Assembly: GCF_022479115.1 (NCBI RefSeq)
Contig: NZ_CP092497.1
Span: 9,114,001-9,178,000 of the forward strand
DNA from: Amycolatopsis sp. EV170708-02-1
GTDB lineage: Bacteria; Actinomycetota; Actinomycetes; Mycobacteriales; Pseudonocardiaceae
Direction of reading: 5' to 3'
DNA length: 64,000 nucleotides
Shown here: piece by piece, positions 43,355 to 54,565 of the stretch
How the letters are laid out: every line of letters starts with the position of its first letter
Numbering within the stretch: position 1 is the stretch's first letter
Translations under genes and position numbers: made by a program
The notes under the pieces: generated by a model
Seen by the model: the letters and a program-made list of their open reading frames with translations, nothing else
What the model was told of the DNA's origin: nothing
The model's database searches: none

Positions 43355-44617
43355 TCACCGGATCTGGCGTTTTCGCCCGGCGAGCAGATGACCGGCGGCT
43401 CCCGCCAGGTAGAGCACGGTCGCCGTGAGGAGCAGCCCCGGCGAGCGGCCGTCGGCCGGGATCACCGTCGCGGCCAGCGAGACCGCGACGACCTGGGTGA
43501 TGTTGAAAAGCGTGTCGTAGAGCGCGAAGACCCGGCCCCTCGCTTCGTCGGCGACGTCGAGCTGCACCGAGGAATCGACGCAGAGTTTCAGCACCTGCCC
43601 GGCCCCGGTCACCAGGAACGCCGCGAGCAACGCGGTGGGGATCGCCATCGGCAGCCCGAGCGCCGACTGCGCGACCGCCGCCAGCACCAGCGCCCCCACC
43701 ACGACGCGGACCCTGCCGAACCGCTTGATCAGCCGGGCGGTCAGCAGTCCGGCGACGAGGATCCCGGCACCGGCGAACGCCGCCATCTGCCCCAGCCCCG
43801 TCATTCCGGCGGCGAAATGGTTGCGCATCAGCAGGACGGTCACCAGCAGCGAGATGCCGTACGACGCGCGATGGGCGAACAGCGCGACGAACCCGGCCGT
43901 GACGCTGGGCGTGCGCCAGGCCGCCTTCGCGCCGTCGGCCAGGCCTCGGGCGACGGCGAGGGCCGGGTTCGACGGCTCGTCGACCGTCGACGGCCCGAGC
44001 AGCCCGCGCGTGAATCCGGCGGCGAGGACGGCGGCGCCGATCCCGCCCAGCGCGGCGACGGCGGTGACCGAGGCGGAACCGGCGTCGTCCGCGCCGGTCA
44101 GCGCCCGGAGGCCGATCGCGCAGCCGCCCCCGACGACGGCGAGCACCGAACCCCAAGTGGCCGCGAAGGCGTTCGCGGCCACCACGGACTTCTCTTCGAC
44201 GACATGCGGAAGCGACGCGGACAGCCCCGAGCCGATGAACCGCGAGACGCCTTCGGACGCCAGCGCCAGGGAGAACAGCCCGATCCCGGCCGCGCCCGTG
44301 CCCACGGCGACGGCCGTCGCGAGGATGGTGGCCGACCGCAGGAGGCTCGCGAAGATCAAGACCTTCCGGCGGTCCCAGCGGTCGAGGAGCGCGCCCGCGA
44401 ACGGGCCGACGATCGAGTACGGCAGCAGCAACGCGGCGAACCCGCCGGCCATGGCGAGCGCGTCGGCGGCGCGTTCGGGGTTGAAGAGGACGGCACCGGC
44501 CAGCCCGGCCTGGTACATGCCGTTGCCCCAGTGCGCGGAGAATCGCGTGAACAGTAGTCGGAGGAAGTCACGGTCGCGGACGAACGCCCTGGTGGGCGCC
44601 GTGGCGGTGGTCGTCAC
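43355..44617 (-). CDS. MFS transporter (Rv0037c-like)
   Basis: 420 residues with about 12 membrane helices, e.g. MAGGFAALLLPYSIVGPFAGALLD and ATILATAVAVGTGAAGIGLFSL; the loop DRWDRRKVLIFA is the motif A equivalent. The gene diverges from yqgE across 209 bases, the same arrangement as Rv0037c and Rv0038 in M. tuberculosis. No substrate is indicated. Confidence 0.9.
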   Translation of the reverse strand: MTTTATAPTRAFVRDRDFLRLLFTRFSAHWGNGMYQAGLAGAVLFNPERAADALAMAGGFAALLLPYSIVGPFAGALLDRWDRRKVLIFASLLRSATILATAVAVGTGAAGIGLFSLALASEGVSRFIGSGLSASLPHVVEEKSVVAANAFAATWGSVLAVVGGGCAIGLRALTGADDAGSASVTAVAALGGIGAAVLAAGFTRGLLGPSTVDEPSNPALAVARGLADGAKAAWRTPSVTAGFVALFAHRASYGISLLVTVLLMRNHFAAGMTGLGQMAAFAGAGILVAGLLTARLIKRFGRVRVVVGALVLAAVAQSALGLPMAIPTALLAAFLVTGAGQVLKLCVDSSVQLDVADEARGRVFALYDTLFNITQVVAVSLAATVIPADGRSPGLLLTATVLYLAGAAGHLLAGRKRQIR

Positions 44618-44826
44618 GGGAGCAGCCTATTAAAGGTGGCCGATGCGCTTTGAGGTCGCCTCTCGGCGGCTATGCGCAGTGTGGCTCCAGCCGGACGGTA
44701 TTCCACAAAGGCGGTTCTTCAGTGAGCCCGGGGGACACGGAAAGCGCACCGACCGTTGTGTCCAACGGTGCTCGTGATGCTGTTGTTCCCAGAGCCGGAC
44801 GATTTGTCTCCGCTCGAAGTGGGATC

Positions 44827-45408
44827 ATGGCGGACGTGCCAGCGGACGCCGAGGTCGAACCGGGAACGCTCCTGGTCGCCGCCCCCACGATGTTCGATCC
44901 CAACTTCCGGCGAACCGTCGTGTTCGTCATCGATCACCGGGACGAGGGAACGCTCGGCGTCGTGCTCAACCGGCCGAGTGACGTGCCGGTGTACGACGTG
45001 CTCCCGAACTGGGGCGGGCACGTCGCCGAGCCGCAGTCGGTGTTCGTCGGCGGACCGGTCGAGAAGAAGACCGCGTTGTGCCTGGCCGCGCTGCGGACCG
45101 GCGAGACGGCGTCGAGCGTGCCCGGCGTGATCGCCGTCCGCGGCCCGGTCGCGCTGGTCGACCTCGACACCGATCCCGAGATCCTGGTGCCGAAGGTCCG
45201 CGGAGTGCGGGTCTTCGCCGGCTACGCGGGCTGGGATTCCGGCCAGCTGGCGAACGAGATCGAACGCGACGACTGGGTGATCGTCCCGGCGTTGCCCAGC
45301 GACGTCCTCGCTTCGCCGCACCACGACCTCTGGGGCCAGGTGCTACGGCGTCAGGGCATTCCGCTGGCGCTGCTGGCCACCCATCCGGGAGACCTGCAGC
45401 GTAATTAG
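44827..45408 (+). CDS. YqgE/AlgH family protein
   Basis: 193 residues from ATG 44827, the usual length for the family; the frame is open further upstream but without family similarity. Motifs include LLVAAPTMFDPNFRRTVVFVIDH, EGTLGVVLNRPSD, VFVGGPVE and VRVFAGYAGWDSGQLANEIERDDW. Function unknown in general. Its stop codon overlaps the stop of the convergent SdpI-like gene. Confidence 0.92.
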   Translation: MADVPADAEVEPGTLLVAAPTMFDPNFRRTVVFVIDHRDEGTLGVVLNRPSDVPVYDVLPNWGGHVAEPQSVFVGGPVEKKTALCLAALRTGETASSVPGVIAVRGPVALVDLDTDPEILVPKVRGVRVFAGYAGWDSGQLANEIERDDWVIVPALPSDVLASPHHDLWGQVLRRQGIPLALLATHPGDLQRN

Positions 45409-45827
45409 GCGGTGGCGGTGTCGGCCTTCTTGAAGACGCCGCAGGTGCCGCAGGCGCAGCCACTGCAGCCGGCGGGCCGCTCCGGTTCGGGCTCCGGCAC
45501 CGTCGCGGCGGCGCGGTTGCCGAGCACTCCCCCGGCCGCGACCAGGGCGATCAGCCCGACCACGCCCACGAACGAGGCGAGCAGCAGCCCGAAGGTCGTC
45601 GGCATGACCAGCGCGGCGATCCCCGCGAGCACGGCGATCACGCCGCCCGCCAGCGTCGGGACCCCGGCGACCTTGTTGCCGAGCCGGAAGGCGTCTTCGC
45701 TGCGCATCGTGGCGGCGGTGCGCACGCCGGCGCCGCGGTCACGCGGCAGCTTCTCACGCAGGCCGAGGAACCCACCCCAGCCGACGAGGACACCCAGCAC
45801 GATCGGGACCAGCGCTATGACGAACAC
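45405..45827 (-). CDS. SdpI-like membrane protein with Cys-rich tail
   Basis: 140 residues from GTG 45827. Three or four hydrophobic segments (FVIALVPIVLGVLVGWGGFLGL, GVIAVLAGIAALVM, FGLLLASFVGVVGLIALVAAGG) and the SdpI-type loop VRTAATMRSEDAFRLGNKVAG. SdpI confers immunity to the SdpC toxin in Bacillus; most actinobacterial relatives have no known role. The C-terminus holds CSGCACGTC, a possible metal-binding tail. Converges on yqgE with stop codons overlapping at 45405-45408. Confidence 0.75.
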   Translation of the reverse strand: MFVIALVPIVLGVLVGWGGFLGLREKLPRDRGAGVRTAATMRSEDAFRLGNKVAGVPTLAGGVIAVLAGIAALVMPTTFGLLLASFVGVVGLIALVAAGGVLGNRAAATVPEPEPERPAGCSGCACGTCGVFKKADTATA

Positions 45828-45892
45828 TCCACGAGGATAAGCGTGACGTCCCGGCAACCTGCCGGATACCCTGATCGACTGTGCTACAGGCC

Positions 45893-47044
45893 ATGTCACG
45901 CCGTGCTCTCACTCTCGCCCTGATCGGGGCCGTCCCCCTCACCCTGATGGCCGCACCGGCCGCCGAAGCGGGTCACCGTCCGCTTCGCCTGATCGGGGAA
46001 CAGATCGTCCCGAACGCCCTGCCCTACGAAGGCACCGTCGTCGGCGGCCTGTCCAGCATCGACTACGACCCCCGCACCGGCGAGTACGCGCTGATCTGCG
46101 ACGACCGCTCCGCCCTCAACCCGGCACGCTTCTACACCGCGAAGTTCTCCCTCGACGCCAAGGGCCTCGGCCCGGTGACCTTCACCGGCACCAAGCCGCT
46201 CCTGCGTCCCGACGGCACGCCGTATCCGCCGCTCGCGAAGAACGACCCCGCGCAGCCGCCGAACATGCAGACCATCGACCCCGAAGAGCTGCGCGTCGAC
46301 CCCTGGACCGGCCAGTACGTCTGGTCGCAAGAGGGCGAGCGGTCGGCCGCGGCCAGGATCGACCCGTCGATCCGCGAGGCGGGACGCGACGGCTCCTACG
46401 TCCGTGACCTGCCGATTCCCGCCAACGAGAAGATGGCCGAGACGGCGGGGCCGCGGCAGAACCTCGCCCTCGAAGGCCTCACCTTCGCGGGCTTCGGGTC
46501 GCTGGTCGCCAGCTCGGTCGAGGGCCCGCTGCTCCAGGACGGCCCGGAGGCGAACACCACGTCGGGCGCCCTTTCGCGGATCACCGTGCAGTCGCGGTTC
46601 GGGCCGGTCCTCGCGCAGTACGCGTACCCGCAGGAGAAGGTCTTCGCGTCGCCGAACCCGCCCGGCGCGTTCGCGACCACCGGCATCTCGTCGCTGCTGG
46701 CCGTCGACCAGGCCGATCCGACCCGCTACCTGGTGATGGAGCGGTCGTTCGTCACCGGCGTCGGCAACAAGATCCGCATCTACGAGATCGACACCAAGGG
46801 CGCCACGAACATCCTGAAGACGCCCTCGCTGGCCGACGCGAAGAAGGTCAAGCCGGTCAAGAAGCGGCTGCTCGCGGACCTCGCGGACTTCGAACTGTCC
46901 ACGGTGGACAACGTCGAGGGCATGACCTGGGGCCCGCGCCTCCCGAACGGGGAGCGCAGCCTGGTCCTGGTCAGCGACAACAACTTCTCCGCGACCCAGG
47001 TGACCCAGTTCATCGCTCTGGCGGTCCCCTCGGAACGCCTTTGA
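45893..47044 (+). CDS. Secreted esterase-like/phytase-like beta-propeller protein
   Basis: 383 residues from ATG 45893 (GTG 45881 is possible). A Sec signal peptide (MSRRALTLALIGAVPLTLMAAPAAEA) is followed by the 'esterase-like activity of phytase' domain: GGLSSIDYDPRTGEYALICDDRS, LALEGLTFAGFGSLVASSVEGPL, STVDNVEGMTWGPRLPNG. Predicted extracellular. It resembles the phytase-like proteins of actinobacteria, whose substrates are unclear. It ends just before the leuS leader. Confidence 0.85.
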   Translation: MSRRALTLALIGAVPLTLMAAPAAEAGHRPLRLIGEQIVPNALPYEGTVVGGLSSIDYDPRTGEYALICDDRSALNPARFYTAKFSLDAKGLGPVTFTGTKPLLRPDGTPYPPLAKNDPAQPPNMQTIDPEELRVDPWTGQYVWSQEGERSAAARIDPSIREAGRDGSYVRDLPIPANEKMAETAGPRQNLALEGLTFAGFGSLVASSVEGPLLQDGPEANTTSGALSRITVQSRFGPVLAQYAYPQEKVFASPNPPGAFATTGISSLLAVDQADPTRYLVMERSFVTGVGNKIRIYEIDTKGATNILKTPSLADAKKVKPVKKRLLADLADFELSTVDNVEGMTWGPRLPNGERSLVLVSDNNFSATQVTQFIALAVPSERL

Positions 47045-47065
47045 CCTGGGCGTTAAACTGGACCC

Positions 47066-47104
47066 ATGAACACGGCTCGGCTGCTCCTTAGCCTGCCGCG
47101 CTGA
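47066..47104 (+). CDS. Leucine-rich leader peptide upstream of leuS
   Basis: Twelve codons: MNTARLLLSLPR, then TGA. Four of the twelve are leucine, in a run CTG CTC CTT AGC CTG. It lies 110 bases before the leuS start and is followed by paired stems and a terminator-like hairpin, as in amino-acid attenuators. Ribosome stalling at leucine codons when charged Leu-tRNA is low would then favour leuS transcription. Inferred from sequence; no ribosome site stands out. Confidence 0.65.
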   Translation: MNTARLLLSLPR

Positions 47105-47160
47105 ACTCGGTCCAACGGCCGGGACCAGCGCGGCGACCCTCATGCCCTCCGGGCTGAGGG
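47096..47160 (+). promoter_or_regulatory. Candidate leucine attenuator structure before leuS
   Basis: CCGCGCTG (47096-47103, covering the end of the leader peptide) pairs with CAGCGCGG (47126-47133) over eight bases. Downstream, CCCTCA and GCCC (47137-47147) pair with GGGC and TGAGGG (47151-47160), a hairpin with one bulge followed by GGTCGAGTTGTTTCT, which resembles a terminator. Translation of the leader could control formation of the first stem. Confidence 0.55.
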
Positions 47161-47213
47161 GTCGAGTTGTTTCTGGAGTGGCTTGACGTGGATGAGCACG
47201 GAGGATTTCGGCG

Positions 47214-50060
<2,847 letters not shown>

Positions 50061-50149
50061 CGCCGTGGCCGATTTGCGCCAGCGTCGAGGGTCATGAGGC
50101 GATTCGATGGAGTTGTTCAAGGACAACGAAATCGAACGGAGAACACCGC

Positions 50150-50887
50150 ATGACCCTCGACGGCAAGGTGGCTTTGGTGACCGGCGGCAGCCGCGGGATC
50201 GGTGCCGCCACGGCGATCCGGCTCGCCGAGGACGGCGCCGACATCGCGCTCACCTATCAGAACAACGCCGAACTCGCGGCCGGCGTCGTGGACAAGATCA
50301 AGGCCCTCGGTCGCCGCGCGCTGGCGATCCAGGCCGACAGCGCCGACGCCGCGGCCGTGGTCTCCGCGGTCGACACGGCGGTCGCCGAATTCGGCAGGCT
50401 CGACGTGCTGGTCAACAACGGGGGCGTCGGCTTCGTCGGCCCGCTCGACCAGACGAGCCTGGAGGACATCGACCGCGTGCTCGCGGTCAACGTCCGTGGT
50501 GTCTACGTGGCCACCCAGGCCGCGGCCCGGCACCTCGGCGACGGCGGACGCGTGATCACCATCGGCAGCTGCGTCTCGGACCGCGTTCCCGGCCCCGGGA
50601 TGTCGCTGTACGCGGTGAGCAAGACCGCGCTGCTGGGCATGACCAAGGGCCTCGCCAGGGAACTGGGGCCGCGCGGCATCACCGTGAACATCGTCCACCC
50701 CGGCCCGACCGACACCGACATGAACCCGGCCGACGGCCCCTACGCCGCCGACCAGAGGAGCCTGACGGCGTTCGACCGCTACGGTTCGCCGTCGGAGGTC
50801 GCCGCCACCGTGTCGTTCCTGGCCCGGCCGGAAAGCAAGTACGTGACCGGCTCGACCGTCTCGGTCGACGGCGGGCACGCGGCGTAG
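50150..50887 (+). CDS. SDR family oxidoreductase
   Basis: Short-chain dehydrogenase/reductase of 245 residues from ATG 50150. The NAD(P) motif is VTGGSRGIG, followed by the NNGG variant of NNAG (VNNGGVGF), the catalytic YxxxK as YAVSK with its upstream Ser (SCVSDRVPGPGMSLYAVSK), and the terminal TGSTVSVDGGHAA. Classical type, substrate unknown. Its stop is directly next to that of the convergent tetR gene. Confidence 0.92.
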   Translation: MTLDGKVALVTGGSRGIGAATAIRLAEDGADIALTYQNNAELAAGVVDKIKALGRRALAIQADSADAAAVVSAVDTAVAEFGRLDVLVNNGGVGFVGPLDQTSLEDIDRVLAVNVRGVYVATQAAARHLGDGGRVITIGSCVSDRVPGPGMSLYAVSKTALLGMTKGLARELGPRGITVNIVHPGPTDTDMNPADGPYAADQRSLTAFDRYGSPSEVAATVSFLARPESKYVTGSTVSVDGGHAA

Positions 50888-51607
50888 CTACTCGGTGGAC
50901 AGGCCGATCTCGCGCGCGAGATCGGCCAGCATCGCGTCGAAGAGGACGTCCGGTTTCGAGAACGGGATCGGATAGTTGCCGAAGACCTCGAGCGTGACGT
51001 GCCCGTAGAGCCGGGCCCAGAACTGGATCATCAGGTACGTCACGCCGAGGTCGAGCTTTTCGAGCGGGAACGTCGCCCCGGACTCCTTCAGCACGGCGAG
51101 CAGTTCTTCTTGGAAGGACGTGAGATCGTCGCGCAGCTCGGCCGGGACCACGTCGTTCGACGGCGTCACCAGATCGTGCATCGCGAGCACCCGGCCCGCC
51201 GCCGCGAGGAAGATCCGCCCGAACGGCTCACCCAGCCTGCTCAACGTGTCGTCGCCCGCGGGTGAGGCGAAGACCAGCGTGAACTCCTTGGTGTGCGCGA
51301 GCGCCCAGCGCCGAAATCCCTTGCAGATCGCGAAAAGCTGCAGCGCGCCCTCGTCCGGCAGCTGCGCGATGTCCTCGGCGAGCCCGGCCGCCAGATCCGC
51401 GACGACGTCCGCGCGAAGATGCTCGACCAGATCGTCGCGGGAACCGTAGTAGCGGTACAACGCCGGCGCCGTGATGCCGAGCTCGCGCGCGATCGCCCGC
51501 AGGGTCACGGCCTCCGGCCCCTGCTCGACCAGGAGCGCCCGCGCCGTCCGGCGGATGTCCTGATCGGTCGCGGCCCGCTCGCGACCCCTGCGGCCGGTGT
51601 TGGTCAT
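50888..51607 (-). CDS. TetR/AcrR family transcriptional regulator
   Basis: 239 residues. The N-terminal helix-turn-helix is DIRRTARALLVEQGPEAVTLRAIARELGITAPALYRYYGSRDDLVEHL, typical of TetR. The ligand domain is compatible with the TetR_C group that follows WALAHTKEFTLVFASP. Targets are unknown. The convergent arrangement with the SDR gene argues weakly against classic divergent regulation. Confidence 0.93.
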   Translation of the reverse strand: MTNTGRRGRERAATDQDIRRTARALLVEQGPEAVTLRAIARELGITAPALYRYYGSRDDLVEHLRADVVADLAAGLAEDIAQLPDEGALQLFAICKGFRRWALAHTKEFTLVFASPAGDDTLSRLGEPFGRIFLAAAGRVLAMHDLVTPSNDVVPAELRDDLTSFQEELLAVLKESGATFPLEKLDLGVTYLMIQFWARLYGHVTLEVFGNYPIPFSKPDVLFDAMLADLAREIGLSTE

Positions 51608-51703
51608 CCGCGCATTCTAGGTGGTCAGTACGGGATCGGCGGCAAATGGACCACTCCGGAGTGGGCTGGCTTCCGCGACGGCAACTCGTAGCGTTCCAGC
51701 TTG

Positions 51704-52795
51704 ATGAAACGCGTACTTCTGCTGGTCGTGCCCGCCTTGCTCGGCGCGGCTTGCCTGCCTCGATCCGGCCCCGCCGACACCGCCGCCCCTCCTCCGCCAC
51801 AACGCTTCCTGCTGAAGGAGACCCCCAGCGCCGAACCACCCGCGACCTTCCAGGGCGGATTCGTCCACAACGCGTGCGCGGTCCTCACCTCCGAGGTCCT
51901 GGCCGGCGCTGGGATGGAGTTGAAGGACGGTGTCCTCCAGGGCGGCGATCGCCTGAGCACCACCGACGGAGACCGCCCGGAGCTCGCCGGAACGGGCTCG
52001 TGGGTGAGTACCTGCGGTGGCAGCGTCAGCGTGTCCGGCGCACCGGAGCTGCCCGGCACGAGCGTGAACCTGAACGTCCTGCACTCGCGCTTTTCGCTGC
52101 GGATGGATTGGCGGGACGCTGTCCTGAAGGTCGGTACTCGCCGAGGGACCGACGACATCAGGGTGAGCCTCCAGACTGACTACAACATCCTGGAACTCGG
52201 CATTTCCGGCTTCACGAAGCTCCCCGACCCCGAAGCCACCTTGGCCAAGCTGCTCGACGGCATCCGCCGCAACGTCGCCCAAGGGCCGCGGTCCATGCCC
52301 GTGCGGAGCTATCCCGCGCCTTACGACCTCGTCGCCGACCCTTGCTCCGCCTTCCCGGCGGAGGTCTTCACCACGATCACCGCACGGCCGACCGACGGTC
52401 TGCAGCGGGATCTGTTCAGTTTGAGCGAAAACCCCGGCTCGAAGTACAACACGATCGAAATGCGCTGCGATCGTGCCGGTCAGGTGGACCTTTCGGAGGG
52501 AATCGCGCCGAACGTCTCCGTGAGCCAGACCGTGCTGTCCGTGCCGGACCCGGCCGCCGCCATCGCCGCCGTTCGCGAGCAGTGCGCTCTCGAACGCGGC
52601 GAGGCCTTGTCCCGCCCGATCAGCGAGGCCAGTTGCGGTCACTTCGGCGCCGACGGCGGCCAGGTCCTGTTCCCGAGCGGGCGCTCGATGGTGCGGATCA
52701 GTCTCATCGCCGCGAAAACCGATCCGGCCACCACCCGCGAAAACCTGGCCAAAGGCGCGGAGGCCGTCTATGCGCGGCTTACGCCCTCCCCTTGA
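51704..52795 (+). CDS. Lipoprotein with two DUF3558-like segments
   Basis: 363 residues from ATG 51704. Type II signal with lipobox LLGAAC at about 17 (MKRVLLLVVPALLGAAC). The mature region has two similar halves, each with a Cys near a helix start (NACAVLTSEVLAGAGM; DPCSAFPAEVFTTIT) and later Cys, as in DUF3558 lipoproteins. Function unknown; secreted and membrane-anchored. Its 3' end overlaps the convergent DUF3558 gene by 17 bases. Confidence 0.75.
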   Translation: MKRVLLLVVPALLGAACLPRSGPADTAAPPPPQRFLLKETPSAEPPATFQGGFVHNACAVLTSEVLAGAGMELKDGVLQGGDRLSTTDGDRPELAGTGSWVSTCGGSVSVSGAPELPGTSVNLNVLHSRFSLRMDWRDAVLKVGTRRGTDDIRVSLQTDYNILELGISGFTKLPDPEATLAKLLDGIRRNVAQGPRSMPVRSYPAPYDLVADPCSAFPAEVFTTITARPTDGLQRDLFSLSENPGSKYNTIEMRCDRAGQVDLSEGIAPNVSVSQTVLSVPDPAAAIAAVREQCALERGEALSRPISEASCGHFGADGGQVLFPSGRSMVRISLIAAKTDPATTRENLAKGAEAVYARLTPSP

Positions 52796-53402
52796 GGTTC
52801 TTCAGGACTTCGGAGGCCACATCGCGGCCGAGGGCGCAGCCGTCCTTGCCCTGCTGAGCCGCCTTGTCGCCAAGGGAAAGGGAGACCGAGTAGGCGAGTT
52901 GATCGGAGACTCCGACCACGACGGCGCAGCCGTTGTCGTCCTGGATGTTTGTGTAGCCGATCGCCGGATAACCGTCGATGGGTTCGAGTTCGACCCAGCG
53001 AGCCGCATTCGGTTTCACGTTCTTGTAGGGGAGGCTGATTCCCTGATCGGATTTGGTCTGGTAACTGATCGTGAATCCTGCGCCGCTGCCGGATGCGGAG
53101 CTCCACCTACAGGCTGCGCCGAGTGCGTCGGTGCTGGGCTTGCCAGGGCTCGGTTCGCCGATGAAAGTTTCGAGTTGCTGAGGAGTCAGTGCGCTGTCAC
53201 AGGGGCTTCCGTCGAGGACCTTGGCCGGCAGTGGGTTCTGGACAGCGGGTGCTCCGTTGTTCGGGACACCCGCGCTTGATGACGAGGCAGATGCGCCTGG
53301 TGTCGGCGTTCCTGGATTGGTGCGGTCGCCGTCGCAAGCCGACAGGAGCAGGGTGCCGGTGGCCACCAACGCGAAGGCGGCCAGCTGGTGTCGTGAGGTC
53401 AA
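52779..53402 (-). CDS. DUF3558 lipoprotein
   Basis: 207 residues. The lipobox is LLSAC (MTSRHQLAAFALVATGTLLLSAC), followed by a Ser/Ala/Pro-rich linker and the DUF3558 domain (PCDSALTPQQLETFIGE, GAACRWSS, NGCAVVVGVSDQLAYSVSL). DUF3558 proteins often accompany type VII secretion substrate genes in actinobacteria. The start overlaps the upstream gene by four bases, so it is the last gene of the EspG/PPE-like operon. Confidence 0.88.
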   Translation of the reverse strand: MTSRHQLAAFALVATGTLLLSACDGDRTNPGTPTPGASASSSSAGVPNNGAPAVQNPLPAKVLDGSPCDSALTPQQLETFIGEPSPGKPSTDALGAACRWSSASGSGAGFTISYQTKSDQGISLPYKNVKPNAARWVELEPIDGYPAIGYTNIQDDNGCAVVVGVSDQLAYSVSLSLGDKAAQQGKDGCALGRDVASEVLKNLKGRA

Positions 53403-53797
53403 TCGATTGTCCCGCTTTTCTTGGTCGCGTCGGCTGCTTGCCGGTCGGCTTCCTCGGTCAGTCCCAGTGCTTTTTCCAGTCGGAGGATGAGTTCCGTGAA
53501 GTACTTCTCCTGGAATCGTAGATGCCCTTCATAGAATCGCCCGGTTTCGTTGACACCGTTCGGGCCGTTTACCGCGTGCCTGCTTGCTGGTTCATCGCCT
53601 GGTGGCGCGACCTGCGACAACTTTCTTGCAGCTTCGAACTGCTCACGGATGAAGTCGCGTTGGACTTGGCATTTCTTGAGCAAGCCCCGCATCTCGTCGC
53701 CGCTCATGGTGAAGCCCTGGCCACCGGCCGGTGCCGCTCCACCGCCCACGACGTCGTCACTGTTCCGGAACCAGACGTCCCCGAAGAACGAAGTCAT
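53399..53797 (-). CDS. Unrecognised ESX-associated small protein
   Basis: 132 residues, soluble and mainly helical: GDEMRGLLKKCQVQRDFIREQFEAARKLSQV, then a loop and FYEGHLRFQEKYFTELILRLEKALGL, a helical hairpin pattern like WXG100-related proteins but without the WXG turn. It is between espG-like and DUF3558 genes, overlapping the latter by four bases, which suggests an ESX cluster accessory role. No specific family recognised. Confidence 0.7.
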   Translation of the reverse strand: MTSFFGDVWFRNSDDVVGGGAAPAGGQGFTMSGDEMRGLLKKCQVQRDFIREQFEAARKLSQVAPPGDEPASRHAVNGPNGVNETGRFYEGHLRFQEKYFTELILRLEKALGLTEEADRQAADATKKSGTID

Positions 53798-53807
53798 CGA
53801 AATCCCC

Positions 53808-54563
53808 TTACTTCAGTCCGTGCAGGGTCGCGTAGAGGACGTCAACGAGGACATCCCGGCGCCCCGGTTCGAAGCTGACCAGCGGTTCGCCGTCCTCGCC
53901 GGGCAGCACGTAGGTGAGGACGCGTCCGGCATTTGCGGTGTCGACCACGGTCAGCGGAGTGCTCCTGGTGCCGTTGTTGGCCGCGTAGAGCTGGTGCACG
54001 CCGGTTCGTTTCGCCGCCATCAGCTCTCGCGCCGAAGGCAACGGGTCGTATTCGGGCTCTTCGGTCGGGTCCTCTAGATCGTACGAATCCTCGTAGACCG
54101 GCTGCCCCGAGAAGCGGGATTTCGGGATCTTGACCGGGTCGATCCGGGCCGCTTCGACCGGGGGCAACATGTCGACCAGCGATTCGGCGCCGTAACCGGG
54201 GTCGATGACGTCGATACGGACCTTCTCGTCCTGGCGGATCACCCGGACCGCGTCCTGGCCGGACGCCGACACGAGGATGTTCCCGGTCTCGTCCGACTCG
54301 ATGTCGCCGAGCCAGGCGGTGAACCGGAGCGGGCCGGTGGCCAGCACGCGGAGGAGGTCGCGGAACTCCCTGGTCAGGGCGCCTCCGGAGGCCAGCTTCA
54401 GCTCGGTGAGGGTGTCGAGCACGGCGTCGTCGAGCTTCTTCTTGGTGTCCTCGGCGAGCCACAGGTGGTCCGGGCCGAGCACCGCGGGCGGAGTGCCGAG
54501 GCGCTCCCATTCCCACGCGGTGAGCAGGACGGTCTTCGGCAGATACAAAGGTGCTTCGAACAC
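53808..54563 (-). CDS. ESX secretion-associated chaperone EspG-like
   Basis: 251 residues. The architecture and motifs match EspG (PF14011): N-terminal LTAWEWERLGTPPAVLGPDHLWL, central LLRVLATGPLRFTAWLGD, and C-terminal RVLTYVLPGEDGEPLVSFEPGRRDVLVDVLYATL. EspG binds PPE proteins in the cytoplasm and delivers them to the type VII machinery. A PPE-like gene directly upstream (2 bases) fits this. Confidence 0.85.
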   Translation of the reverse strand: MFEAPLYLPKTVLLTAWEWERLGTPPAVLGPDHLWLAEDTKKKLDDAVLDTLTELKLASGGALTREFRDLLRVLATGPLRFTAWLGDIESDETGNILVSASGQDAVRVIRQDEKVRIDVIDPGYGAESLVDMLPPVEAARIDPVKIPKSRFSGQPVYEDSYDLEDPTEEPEYDPLPSARELMAAKRTGVHQLYAANNGTRSTPLTVVDTANAGRVLTYVLPGEDGEPLVSFEPGRRDVLVDVLYATLHGLK

Positions 54564-54565
54564 GA

